Both the position numbers and the translations under genes were made by a program. Below, one piece after another: positions 27,548 through 36,647 of a stretch of DNA of 64,000 nt (its first letter is position 1; every line of letters starts with the position of its first letter). Source of the stretch: Rhodoferax sp. TS-BS-61-7 (GTDB taxonomy: Bacteria; Pseudomonadota; Gammaproteobacteria; Burkholderiales; Burkholderiaceae_C); NCBI RefSeq assembly GCF_002943465.1, contig NZ_PTQY01000005.1:124001-188000 (forward strand), given 5' to 3'. A model generated the notes under the pieces. The model worked only from the letters and a program-made list of their open reading frames with translations. It was not told the DNA's origin and did no database searches.

Positions 27548-28887
27548 CCGATATGCACGCCATGACACCCCAGGACATCGTTGCCGAGCTGGACAAACAC
27601 ATCGTTGGACAAGCCCAGGCCAAACGCGCCGTAGCGATTGCCCTGCGCAACCGCTGGCGCCGGCAAATGGTGGACGCTGCGCTGCGCAGTGAAATCACGC
27701 CCAAAAACATTCTGATGATTGGCCCCACCGGGGTGGGCAAGACAGAGATCGCCCGCCGCCTGGCGCGTCTGGCCGATGCGCCTTTTATCAAGGTCGAGGC
27801 CACCAAATTCACGGAGGTAGGTTACGTGGGCAAGGATGTGGATGCCATCATCCGCGACCTGGCCGACATTGCCGTCAAACAAACCCGTGAGGCCGAAAAA
27901 ACCAAGGTGCGCGCCCGCGCCGAAGATGCGGCGGAAGAGCGGATTCTGGACATTCTGGTGCCACCGCCCCGTAGCGAATTTGGTTTTGCGGCAGCCACGG
28001 ATACGCCTGAAAACACGGCACGCCAGACCTTCCGCAAAAAACTGCGCGAAGGCCTGTTGGCCGATCGCGAGATCGACATCGACGTGGCAGCGCCCACACC
28101 CCAGCTCGAAGTCATGGGGCCTGCCGGCATGGAGGAAATGACCGAGCAGCTGCGTGGCATGTTTGGCCAACTGGGCCAGAACAAACGCCAGACGCGCAAG
28201 CTCAAGATCAGCGAAGCCCACAAGCTGCTGGTGGACGAAGAGGCCGCCAAACTCGTCAACGAAGAAGATATCAAAAGCCAGGCCTTGCACCTGCTGGAAC
28301 AGAACGGCATTGTTTTCATCGATGAAATCGACAAGGTCACGTCGCGCAGTGAGGGCAGCGGGGCCGAGGTGTCGCGCCAAGGTGTGCAGCGAGATTTGTT
28401 ACCGCTGGTGGAGGGCACCACGGTGTCTACCAAATACGGCATGGTCAAGACCGACCACATTCTGTTTGTGGCGTCCGGCGCTTTCCATCTGAGCAAACCC
28501 AGTGACCTGATTCCGGAGCTGCAGGGGCGCTTCCCGATTCGGGTGGAGCTGCAGTCGCTGTCCGTGCAGGACTTTGAAGCCATCCTCACGCAGACCCATG
28601 CCTCGTTGGTCAAGCAATACCAGGCGCTGCTGGCCACCGAGCAGGTGACGTTGGCGTTTACCCCCGAGGGCATTACGCGCCTGGCGCAGATTGCCTTTGA
28701 GATCAACGAACGCACGGAGAATATCGGCGCGCGCCGCTTGTCCACCGTGATGGAGCGTCTGCTGGACGAAGTCAGCTTTGGTGCTACGTCTTTGGCCGGG
28801 CAAACCGTGTCGATTGATGCGGTGTATGTGGATGCGCGCCTGGGTGAGCTGAGCCAGAACGAGGATCTTTCACGTTACATCCTGTAA
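27544..28887 (+). CDS. hslU: ATP-dependent protease ATPase subunit HslU (ClpY)
   Basis: 447 residues, AAA+ unfoldase that feeds HslV. Walker A is at residues 60-67 (GPTGVGKT), followed by the pore motif GYVGKDV, the I domain (about 110-230), Walker B FIDEIDK and the sensor stretch. The GTG at 27544 overlaps the hslV stop; ATGs at 27553 and 27562 are alternatives, the last giving the family-typical [17 protein letters not shown]. Co-transcribed with hslV. Confidence 0.97.
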   Translation: MTDMHAMTPQDIVAELDKHIVGQAQAKRAVAIALRNRWRRQMVDAALRSEITPKNILMIGPTGVGKTEIARRLARLADAPFIKVEATKFTEVGYVGKDVDAIIRDLADIAVKQTREAEKTKVRARAEDAAEERILDILVPPPRSEFGFAAATDTPENTARQTFRKKLREGLLADREIDIDVAAPTPQLEVMGPAGMEEMTEQLRGMFGQLGQNKRQTRKLKISEAHKLLVDEEAAKLVNEEDIKSQALHLLEQNGIVFIDEIDKVTSRSEGSGAEVSRQGVQRDLLPLVEGTTVSTKYGMVKTDHILFVASGAFHLSKPSDLIPELQGRFPIRVELQSLSVQDFEAILTQTHASLVKQYQALLATEQVTLAFTPEGITRLAQIAFEINERTENIGARRLSTVMERLLDEVSFGATSLAGQTVSIDAVYVDARLGELSQNEDLSRYIL

Positions 28888-29042
28888 GCCGTTCGGACAA
28901 ACGGTAGGGGAGGTGGGTGTTTCATGCATCACTTTCATAAGGCGCGCTAAGTGCTTAATTTAGAACGATTTTTGCCTGCCATTCGCCTGCAAAAACGCTT
29001 CTAAGTCCTTGATTTCATTGGAAAATTTTCGCGCAAGCCCTC

Positions 29043-29070
29043 TTGCCAGCGCGGCTTTTGCTGATACAGT
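29043..29070 (+). promoter_or_regulatory. Candidate mraZ (dcw) promoter
   Basis: TTGCCA at 29043-29048 and TACAGT at 29065-29070 with a 16-base spacer, just upstream of and overlapping the first AGTG box. An AT-richer stretch precedes it. Predicted by eye only. Confidence 0.5.
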
Positions 29071-29101
29071 GCAAAAAAGTGCAATTTAGTGGTGAAAAGT
29101 G
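29068..29101 (+). promoter_or_regulatory. Candidate MraZ operator: four AGTG boxes at 10-base spacing
   Basis: AGTG occurs at 29068, 29078, 29088 and 29098, i.e. exactly one helical turn apart on the same face of the DNA. MraZ is known to repress its own operon by binding short direct repeats of this periodicity near the promoter, so autoregulation of the whole dcw cluster is likely. Confidence 0.7.
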
Positions 29102-29151
29102 CCGCGCAATTGCTATTTCCACGCTGTCGCAACAAAAGTAGGTATTTCACG

Positions 29152-29580
29152 GTGTTCCAAGGGGCCTCGTCTCTCAGTCTGGATGCAAAGGGTCGGTTAT
29201 CAGTACCGACCCGGCATCGTGACGTCTTGAGCGCGACAGCGGCTGGCCAACTCACGATCACCAAACACCCCCACGGGTGCCTGATGGTGTTTCCCCGCCC
29301 CGAGTGGGAAAAATTCCGCGAACGTATTGCAGCCCTGCCGATGTCGGCCCAGTGGTGGAAGCGCATCTTCCTGGGCAACGCGATGGACGTGGAAATGGAC
29401 GCCACGGGGCGCGTGTTGGTTTCGCCCGAGCTGCGCGAAGCTGCTGGCATTGCCAAAGACACCATGTTGCTGGGCATGGGCAACCACTTTGAGCTGTGGG
29501 ACAAGGCCACCTACGACGCCCAAGAGGCCAAGGCCATGCAGGGCGAAATGCCCGATGTCTTTAAAGACTTTTCTTTCTAA
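29152..29580 (+). CDS. mraZ: MraZ, transcriptional regulator of the dcw cluster
   Basis: 142 residues from the GTG at 29152, giving the family-typical [18 protein letters not shown]. Two AbrB-like swapped-hairpin domains each contain the DxxGR motif (DAKGR and DATGR). MraZ forms ring oligomers that bind repeats upstream of its own gene. An upstream GTG at 29089 would begin inside the operator boxes and is rejected. Heads the division and cell-wall operon. Confidence 0.96.
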   Translation: MFQGASSLSLDAKGRLSVPTRHRDVLSATAAGQLTITKHPHGCLMVFPRPEWEKFRERIAALPMSAQWWKRIFLGNAMDVEMDATGRVLVSPELREAAGIAKDTMLLGMGNHFELWDKATYDAQEAKAMQGEMPDVFKDFSF

Positions 29581-29583
29581 GGT

Positions 29584-30525
29584 GTGACGGTGGAAGCTCC
29601 TTGGACCCACACCACCGTCTTGTTGAACGAAGCAGTAGACGCATTGTTCAGCAACGACGGTTTGCCCTATGCGGGCGCGGCGGACGGCACCTATGTCGAT
29701 GCGACCTTTGGCCGTGGCGGCCATTCGCGCCGCATTCTTGAGCAGTTGAGTCCCACCGGTCGCCTGGTTGCCTTTGACCGCGACCCTGACGCCGTGGCGC
29801 AGTCCGCCAGCATCACCGACCCCCGTTTTTCCATCCGCCACGAAGGTTTCTCCCATTTGGGTGAATTGCCTGCGGCCAGCCTGGCTGGTGTGTTGATGGA
29901 CCTGGGCGTGAGTTCCCCCCAAATTGACAACCCACAGCGGGGCTTCAGCTTCCGCTTTGAAGGTCCCCTGGATATGCGCATGGATACCACGCGCGGTGAG
30001 AGTGTGGCCCAGTGGCTGGCAACAGCCGAGATCAATCAAATCGCGGAGGTGATACGTGAATATGGTGAAGAACGGTTTGCTGGGCCAATTGCAAAGGCGA
30101 TTGCTGCTCGCCGACAGGAACGGGGGCCAATTTCAACCACCTCCGAGCTGGCCCAACTCGTGGCTGACACGGTCAAAACCCGCGAGCAGGGCCAGAACCC
30201 TGCAACGCGCACATTTCAGGCTCTTCGGATTTTCATCAACGCCGAGCTTGAGGAGCTGCAACAAGCGCTAGACGCCAGCCTGGACGTGCTGGAGGTCGGT
30301 GGGCGCCTGGCGGTGATCAGCTTCCATTCGCTGGAAGACCGCATCGTCAAGCAGTTCATTGCCAAACACTCCAAAGACGAGTACGACCGCCGCGCGCCGT
30401 TTGCCGCCCCCAAGGTCATGAAGCTTAAAGCGTTGGACCGCATCAAGCCCAGTGCGGCCGAAGTGGCGGGCAATCCGCGCTCGCGCAGTGCCATCTTGCG
30501 CGTGGCGCAAAGGATGGCGGCGTGA
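29584..30525 (+). CDS. rsmH: 16S rRNA (cytosine-1402-N4) methyltransferase RsmH (MraW)
   Basis: 313 residues. SAM-binding fold with [23 protein letters not shown] and the C-terminal [14 protein letters not shown] that is diagnostic for RsmH. Modifies the ribosomal P-site base. GTG start four bases after the mraZ stop; a second GTG two codons on is equally possible. Ends overlapping ftsL by GTGA. Confidence 0.96.
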   Translation: MTVEAPWTHTTVLLNEAVDALFSNDGLPYAGAADGTYVDATFGRGGHSRRILEQLSPTGRLVAFDRDPDAVAQSASITDPRFSIRHEGFSHLGELPAASLAGVLMDLGVSSPQIDNPQRGFSFRFEGPLDMRMDTTRGESVAQWLATAEINQIAEVIREYGEERFAGPIAKAIAARRQERGPISTTSELAQLVADTVKTREQGQNPATRTFQALRIFINAELEELQQALDASLDVLEVGGRLAVISFHSLEDRIVKQFIAKHSKDEYDRRAPFAAPKVMKLKALDRIKPSAAEVAGNPRSRSAILRVAQRMAA

Positions 30526-30803
30526 TTCGGTTGAATCTCGTGTTGCTCCTTGCTGTGGTGGCCAGCGCCTTGTATTTGGTGGGCATGCAGTACGAATCGC
30601 GCCGTGTCTTCGTGGAGCTGGAGCGCGCGCGCGCCGAAGCGCGCCGGCTGGAGACGGAGTTTGAGCGCCTGCAGGTGGAAAAACGCGGCCAGGCAACGCC
30701 TGCGCGCGTGGAGCGCCTGGCCAAAGATCAGCTGCAAATGCGCCAGGCCACACCGGGTATCACCACCTACGTGACTTACACCGCGCCAGGGGCCACGCCG
30801 TGA
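30522..30803 (+). CDS. ftsL: Cell division protein FtsL
   Basis: 93 residues, GTG start. One membrane segment ([21 protein letters not shown]) and a periplasmic leucine/arginine-rich coiled coil ([20 protein letters not shown]). Bridges FtsB and FtsQ in the divisome and activates FtsWI. Assigned mainly by topology, size and place between rsmH and ftsI. Confidence 0.92.
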   Translation: MIRLNLVLLLAVVASALYLVGMQYESRRVFVELERARAEARRLETEFERLQVEKRGQATPARVERLAKDQLQMRQATPGITTYVTYTAPGATP

Positions 30804-32533
30804 GCCGTAGCGTGTTGTACACCTCCAGTCCTCTGCTGGCCAGCCGCACCCCGGTGTGGCGCAGCAAGTTTGTGGTGGGCGTGATTGCGCTGGGCTTTGT
30901 GGGGCTGGCCGCCCGTGCGGCCTATATCCAGGTGGTGGCGAACGATTTTTTCCAGCGCCAGGGCGAGGTGCGGTTTGCGCGCACACTGGATTTGCCGGCC
31001 AACCGCGGCCGCATTCTGGACCGCAATGGGCTGATCCTAGCCTCCAGCGTACCCGCGCCCAGCATTTGGGCGATTCCCGAAGACGTGGAAATGGACAAGG
31101 CGCAATTGCAGCGTTTGGCCAAGTTGTTGGAGATGCCGGCGGCCGACATTTCGCGCAAGCTGGCGAATGAGGACAAGACCTTTGTCTGGATCAAGCGCCA
31201 GGTGGACGCTGCCGTGGCCAAACAAATTGCCGAGCTCAACATCAAGGGCATCTACCAGCGCAAGGAGTACAAGCGCGAGTACCCTGAGGGGGAGTCCGCT
31301 GTCCATGTGGTGGGCTTTACCAATGTGGAAGACAAGGGTCAGGAGGGTGTGGAGCTCACCTTCAACAAAGAGCTGGCCGGTCGTAGCGGTTCACGCCGCG
31401 TGATCAAGGACCGCTTGGGCCGGGTGGTGGAGGACGTAGGAGACCAGATTCCGCCACTCGAAGGCAAGGACCTGCAACTTAGCATCGACAGCAAAGTGCA
31501 GTTTTTTGCCTACCAGAAGCTGCGCGATGCCGTTGTGGAGAACAAGGCCAAGGCGGGCAGCGTGGTGGTACTCGATGTGTTGACAGGGGAAGTGCTGGCG
31601 CTGGCCAACTACCCCAGCTACTCACCCGCCAAACGTGCCAATCTGACGGGTGCCCAGTTGCGCAACCGGGCGCTCACCGACACCTTTGAGCCTGGCTCCA
31701 CCATGAAGCCGTTTGTGGTGGCCTTGGCGCTGGAGCAGGGCATGGTTCGGCCCGAGACACCGATCCAGACCGCACCGGGGCGCATCACGATCACGGGTTC
31801 CACCATCACCGATTCGCACCCCCACGGCGTGTTGTCCGTGAGTGAGGTGATCCAGAAGTCCAGCAACGTGGGCACCGTCAAGTTGGCCATGCAAATGGAG
31901 CCCCACGAGATGTGGGACATGTTCAGCCAGGTTGGGTTGGGGCAAAAGCCCCAGGTGCCTTTCCCTGGTGTGGTGAGTGGTCGTCTGCGTGCCTACAAGA
32001 CCTGGCGCCCGATTGAGCAGGCCACCATGAGTTATGGCTACGGCCTCTCGGCCAGCCTGTTTCAGCTGGCGCGCGCCTACAGTGTGTTTGCACGGGATGG
32101 CGAGTTGGTGCCGGTGACCCTGCTCAAAACTTCGGAGCAGGTGGCCGGTGTGCGGGTGTTTGAGGCGCGCCATGCCAAGTCCGTGCTCAACATGTTGCAC
32201 ATGGCCGCAGGCCCTGGTGGCACTGCGCCCAAAGCCCAGACCATGGGTTACTCTGTGGGTGGCAAAACCGGCACCGCCCACAAGCAAGAGGGCAAGGGGT
32301 ATGCGGACAAAAAGTACCGCGGCTTCTTCGTAGGTGTCGCCCCGATTGATAACCCGCGCATTGTGGTGGCCGTGATGATTGACGAGCCCAGCAATGGCAA
32401 ATACTTTGGCGGTGATGTGGCGGCGCCCGTGTTCAGCGAAACCGTGCAGCAAACCCTGCGCATGTTGGGCGTGCAGCCCGACATGGCGGTGCGCCCACAG
32501 ATCGTGACGGACGCGGTGGAGGAAAGTTTCTGA
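30800..32533 (+). CDS. ftsI: Septal peptidoglycan transpeptidase FtsI (PBP3)
   Basis: 577 residues. An N-terminal membrane anchor (FVVGVIALGFVGLAARAAYI) and dimerisation domain lead into the transpeptidase: active serine S300 in STMKP, the SSN box in VIQKSSNVG and K489-T490-G491-T492. Works with FtsW at the septum and is the target of aminopenicillins and aztreonam. Starts GTG, overlapping ftsL. Confidence 0.97.
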   Translation: MSRSVLYTSSPLLASRTPVWRSKFVVGVIALGFVGLAARAAYIQVVANDFFQRQGEVRFARTLDLPANRGRILDRNGLILASSVPAPSIWAIPEDVEMDKAQLQRLAKLLEMPAADISRKLANEDKTFVWIKRQVDAAVAKQIAELNIKGIYQRKEYKREYPEGESAVHVVGFTNVEDKGQEGVELTFNKELAGRSGSRRVIKDRLGRVVEDVGDQIPPLEGKDLQLSIDSKVQFFAYQKLRDAVVENKAKAGSVVVLDVLTGEVLALANYPSYSPAKRANLTGAQLRNRALTDTFEPGSTMKPFVVALALEQGMVRPETPIQTAPGRITITGSTITDSHPHGVLSVSEVIQKSSNVGTVKLAMQMEPHEMWDMFSQVGLGQKPQVPFPGVVSGRLRAYKTWRPIEQATMSYGYGLSASLFQLARAYSVFARDGELVPVTLLKTSEQVAGVRVFEARHAKSVLNMLHMAAGPGGTAPKAQTMGYSVGGKTGTAHKQEGKGYADKKYRGFFVGVAPIDNPRIVVAVMIDEPSNGKYFGGDVAAPVFSETVQQTLRMLGVQPDMAVRPQIVTDAVEESF

Positions 32534-34029
32534 TGCGCCACCTCACGTCACCCCAAGAGGCGGTGCAATGGCTGCGCGAGCGCGGGGCGGGTGCTCTGCG
32601 CACCGACAGCCGGCAGCTGGTGGCGGGGGAAGCTTTTATTGCCTGGCCAGGCGCCGCGGTAGATGGCCGCAGTTTTGCGCCCCAGGCCTTGGCCCGTGGC
32701 GCGGTGGCCTGCCTGGTGGAGCAAGACGGTGCGTCTGCTTTTGCGCTGGATGCCCACCATGTGGCCAGTTACGCCGGTCTCAAGGCCGATGCGGGCCTGA
32801 TTGCCGCCCAGTTTTATGGCCAGCCCTCGCAGACCCTGCCCGTGGTGGCGGTGACCGGCACCAATGGCAAAACCAGCACCGCTTGGTGGTTGGCCCAGGC
32901 GCTGGGTGTTTTGCCTGCGGGGCAAGCGCTGCCGTGTGGGGTGATTGGCACGCTGGGCGTAGGGCAGCCGCCCCATGTGTTGTCCACCGGGCTGACGACG
33001 CCCGACCCCGTGCGCGTGCAACAGACATTGCGCCAGTTTGTAGACCAGGGCTTACGCGCCTGTGCCATGGAAGCGTCGTCTATCGGGATTGAAGAGCAAC
33101 GCCTGGCCGGCACCCAACTCCAGGTCGCGGTGTTTACCAACTTTACCCAGGACCACCTGGATTACCACGGCAGCATGGAGGCCTATTGGGTCGCCAAGCG
33201 CAAGCTGTTTGCCTGGCCGGGCCTGGCCCATGCGGTGGTGAACATCGACGACGGATATGGTGCGATCCTGGCCGACGAACTGGCGGGCACGCTGGACCTG
33301 TGGACGGTGTCGAGCCAGCAGCCGGCACGCCTGCGCGCCCAGCAATTGCGCCACACCGCCAGTGGCATGGCCTTTGAGGTGGTGGAGGGCGATGTGTCTT
33401 GCACCCTGCAGTCCCAGGTCATCGGCCATTACAACGTTTCCAATTTGCTGGGTGTGATTGCCGCCATGCGTTGCCTGGGTGTGCCGCTGGCCGCCGCCGT
33501 GGCCGCCTGCAGCACCCTGCTGCCCGTACCGGGTCGCATGGAGTGTGTGGGCGGGCAGGGCGAGCCCCTGGTGGCAATTGACTATGCCCACACGCCAGAT
33601 GCGCTGGCCCAGGCCCTGCAAGCCCTGCGCCCCATGGCGCAAGCGCGTGCCGGCCAGCTCTGGGCCGTGTTTGGCTGTGGCGGTGACCGCGATGCCTCCA
33701 AACGCCCGCTGATGGGGGCGATCGCCGCCCAGCATGCCGACCGCGTGGTGGTGACCAGTGACAACCCGCGCAGCGAACGCCCCGAGGCCATCGTGGCGCA
33801 AATCCTGTTGGGCTTGGTGGACAACAAAGGGGTGGACGTGGAAGTGGACCGCGCATTGGCCATCCGCAGCACCGTGGGCGAGGCCGCGGCAAACGATGTG
33901 ATTTTGCTGGCTGGCAAAGGCCATGAAGAAACCCAGGAGCTGGCGGGTGTGAAGCATGCTTTTTCGGATCATGCACATGCCCTGGCGGCGTTGCAGGCTC
34001 GCCAAACCACATCCGGGGGTGCTGCGTGA
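32533..34029 (+). CDS. murE: UDP-MurNAc-L-Ala-D-Glu:meso-DAP ligase
   Basis: 498 residues. Mur ligase with P-loop VTGTNGKTSTAWW, the carbamylated-Lys region and the DAP-recognition box DNPR (SDNPRSERPEAI), which fixes meso-diaminopimelate rather than lysine as substrate. Adds residue three of the stem peptide in the cytoplasm. Its ATG shares one base with the ftsI stop. Confidence 0.97.
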   Translation: MRHLTSPQEAVQWLRERGAGALRTDSRQLVAGEAFIAWPGAAVDGRSFAPQALARGAVACLVEQDGASAFALDAHHVASYAGLKADAGLIAAQFYGQPSQTLPVVAVTGTNGKTSTAWWLAQALGVLPAGQALPCGVIGTLGVGQPPHVLSTGLTTPDPVRVQQTLRQFVDQGLRACAMEASSIGIEEQRLAGTQLQVAVFTNFTQDHLDYHGSMEAYWVAKRKLFAWPGLAHAVVNIDDGYGAILADELAGTLDLWTVSSQQPARLRAQQLRHTASGMAFEVVEGDVSCTLQSQVIGHYNVSNLLGVIAAMRCLGVPLAAAVAACSTLLPVPGRMECVGGQGEPLVAIDYAHTPDALAQALQALRPMAQARAGQLWAVFGCGGDRDASKRPLMGAIAAQHADRVVVTSDNPRSERPEAIVAQILLGLVDNKGVDVEVDRALAIRSTVGEAAANDVILLAGKGHEETQELAGVKHAFSDHAHALAALQARQTTSGGAA

Positions 34030-35450
34030 GTGCCATGATGACTTTGGCCCAGGTGGCCACTTGGTTGGACGGTGCGCACCTGGTGGGCCCGGCGGACCTG
34101 TCGGTGCAACGGGTGCACACCGATACCCGCACGATTGAGGCCGGTGATCTGTTTGTGGCCCTGCAGGGCGAGCGTTTTGATGCGAATGCTTTTTTGCCCG
34201 ATGCCCAGGCCCAAGGTGCCACGGCCGTGTTGTGCCATGCCGGGCTGGAATCTTCGGCCTACCCCGCAGGCTTGCCGCGCATCGAAGTGGCCGACACCAA
34301 GCAGGCCCTGGCCCAGTTGGCCACCGCATGGCGCGCCCAGTTCACCTTGCCCCTGGTGGCGGTCACCGGCAGCAACGGCAAAACCACGGTCACACAAATG
34401 GTGGCCGCCATTCTGGAGGCACAGGCCCCCGGTGGTGCGGCGCTGGCCACGCGTGGCAACTTCAACAACGACATTGGTGTGCCGCTGACCCTGCTGCGCC
34501 TGCGTAGTGAGCACCGCCTGGCTGTGGTCGAGCTGGGCATGAACCACCCTGGCGAGATCGCCGGGCTGGCCGCCATGGCCCAACCCACTGTGGCCCTGGT
34601 CAACAACGCGCAGCGTGAGCACCTGGAGTTCATGCACACCGTAGAGGCCGTGGCCCAGGAAAACGGCACGGTGCTTGCCGCCTTGCCTGCTGACGGTGTG
34701 GCGGTTTTCCCGCTGGACGATGACTACACCGCGGTGTGGCAAGGCCTGGCCGCGAACCGCAAGACCGTGCAGTTTGGTTGGCAGTCTGCCGGTGCCGTGC
34801 AAGAGGTGCTGTGCACGGACGCCGAGTGGGTGGATGGTGCCTGGCAAGTCCAGGCCAGCACGCCCTGGGGCGCCCTGAGCTACCGCTTGGCGATTGCCGG
34901 GCGCCACAACGTGAAGAACTCGCTGGCCGCGGCCGCCTGCGCCTTGGCCGCGGGTGCCAGCACCCAGGCGGTGGCGCAGGGCCTGCAGGCCTTTGTGCCG
35001 GTCAAGGGCCGCTGCCGTGCCCTGTTGATCAGCCACAGCGGGCTGCATGCCACGCTGGTGGACGACACCTACAACGCCAACCCCGACTCCATGCGTGCCG
35101 CTATTCAGGTGCTGGCCGACTTGCCAGGCCCGCGTTTGCTGGTGCTTGGCGACATGGGTGAAGTGGGTCAGCAAGGCCCCGAATTCCATGCCGAAGCCGG
35201 CCGTTTTGCACACGCGCAGGGCATCACCCATGTGTTGGCCTTGGGCGAAATGGCAGTGCACGCCGTCCAGGCCTCCCCGGGGGCGGAGCACTTTGCCGAC
35301 GTCGAGGCGCTGCTGGTGCGCGCCCGTGCCCTGTTGCCTGGTGTGGCCAGTGTGTTGGTCAAGGGATCGCGTTTTATGCGCATGGAGCGTGTGGTGGAGG
35401 CCCTGGCCCACGCCGCGCCCGCCCCTGCAGGGGGCACCCATGCTGTTTGA
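34026..35450 (+). CDS. murF: UDP-MurNAc-tripeptide:D-Ala-D-Ala ligase
   Basis: 474 residues. P-loop VTGSNGKTTVTQM, then ELGMNHPGEI and DDTYNANPDSM are the MurF hallmarks. Adds D-alanyl-D-alanine to give the pentapeptide precursor. GTG start in a GTGA overlap with murE; ATGs at 34035 and 34038 are alternatives. Confidence 0.97.
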   Translation: MSAMMTLAQVATWLDGAHLVGPADLSVQRVHTDTRTIEAGDLFVALQGERFDANAFLPDAQAQGATAVLCHAGLESSAYPAGLPRIEVADTKQALAQLATAWRAQFTLPLVAVTGSNGKTTVTQMVAAILEAQAPGGAALATRGNFNNDIGVPLTLLRLRSEHRLAVVELGMNHPGEIAGLAAMAQPTVALVNNAQREHLEFMHTVEAVAQENGTVLAALPADGVAVFPLDDDYTAVWQGLAANRKTVQFGWQSAGAVQEVLCTDAEWVDGAWQVQASTPWGALSYRLAIAGRHNVKNSLAAAACALAAGASTQAVAQGLQAFVPVKGRCRALLISHSGLHATLVDDTYNANPDSMRAAIQVLADLPGPRLLVLGDMGEVGQQGPEFHAEAGRFAHAQGITHVLALGEMAVHAVQASPGAEHFADVEALLVRARALLPGVASVLVKGSRFMRMERVVEALAHAAPAPAGGTHAV

Positions 35451-35468
35451 TATTTTTGGAGCGTTTTC

Positions 35469-36647
35469 ATGCTGCTGAGCCTGGCCCAATGGCTGCAAAC
35501 CCTGTCGCCCGAATTCGGGTTTTTTCGCGTCTTCCAGTACCTCACCTTCCGTGCGGTGTTGGCCGCCTTGACGGCCTTGTTGATTGGGTTGGCGGCAGGT
35601 CCGTTTGTGATTCGCCGCCTGCGTGAACTCAAGATTGGCCAACCCATTCGCGGCTACGGCATGGAAACCCACCTGAGCAAAAGTGGCACGCCCACCATGG
35701 GCGGGGTGCTGATTCTCTTGTCGATCGCCATCTCCACCCTGCTGTGGGCCGACCTGTCGAATCGTTTTGTCTGGATCGTGCTGCTGGTGACGCTGGGTTT
35801 TGGCGCCATTGGCTGGGCCGACGACTGGCGCAAGGTGGTGCACAAAGACCCCGAAGGCATGCGCTCGCGCGAGAAGTATTTCTGGCAATCGGTGATTGGC
35901 CTGCTGGCCGCTCTGTATCTGGTGTTCAGCATTTCAGAGAGCTCCAATCTGCGCGTGTTGGAGCTGTTTTTCAACTGGGTGCGTTCCGGGTTTGACGTGA
36001 ACCTGCCACCCAAGGCCGGTCTCTTGTTGCCCTTTATCAAAGAGGTGAGTTACCCGCTGGGGGTGCTGGGCTTTGTGGTGCTGACTTACCTGGTCATCGT
36101 GGGCTCCAGCAACGCTGTGAATCTGACTGACGGGCTGGATGGCCTGGCCATCATGCCGGTGGTGATGGTGGGCTCGGCGCTGGGCGTGTTTGCCTATGTG
36201 ACGGGCAGCGCCGTGTACTCCAAGTACCTGTTTTTTCCGCACATTCCGGGTTCAGGTGAACTGATGATTTTCTGCGCCGCCATGGCCGGTGCCGGCCTGG
36301 CCTTTTTGTGGTTCAACACCCATCCTGCGCAGGTGTTCATGGGTGACGTGGGCGCGCTGGCCCTGGGCGGTGCGCTGGGCACCATTGCCATCATCGTGCG
36401 CCAGGAAATTGTGCTGGCCATCATGGGCGGCATTTTTGTGGCCGAGGCCCTGTCGGTGATGCTGCAAGTGACCTACTTCAAATACACCAAAAAGAAGTTT
36501 GGTGAAGGCCGCCGCTTGCTGAAGATGGCGCCGCTGCACCACCACTTCGAAAAATCGGGGTGGAAAGAAACCCAGGTGGTGGTCCGCTTCTGGATCATCA
36601 CCATGCTTTTGTGCCTGGTGGGCTTGTCCACCCTGAAGTTGCGATGA
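35469..36647 (+). CDS. mraY: Phospho-MurNAc-pentapeptide translocase
   Basis: 392 residues, ten-helix membrane enzyme making lipid I on undecaprenyl phosphate. Catalytic Asp/His motifs are present: [26 protein letters not shown] and [14 protein letters not shown]. Eighteen bases separate it from murF; it overlaps murD by ATGA. Confidence 0.97.
   Translation: MLLSLAQWLQTLSPEFGFFRVFQYLTFRAVLAALTALLIGLAAGPFVIRRLRELKIGQPIRGYGMETHLSKSGTPTMGGVLILLSIAISTLLWADLSNRFVWIVLLVTLGFGAIGWADDWRKVVHKDPEGMRSREKYFWQSVIGLLAALYLVFSISESSNLRVLELFFNWVRSGFDVNLPPKAGLLLPFIKEVSYPLGVLGFVVLTYLVIVGSSNAVNLTDGLDGLAIMPVVMVGSALGVFAYVTGSAVYSKYLFFPHIPGSGELMIFCAAMAGAGLAFLWFNTHPAQVFMGDVGALALGGALGTIAIIVRQEIVLAIMGGIFVAEALSVMLQVTYFKYTKKKFGEGRRLLKMAPLHHHFEKSGWKETQVVVRFWIITMLLCLVGLSTLKLR

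Noticed and set aside
33969..35888. Open frame of 639 codons opposite murF and mraY
   Set aside because: Same type of antisense shadow; sense genes are certain.
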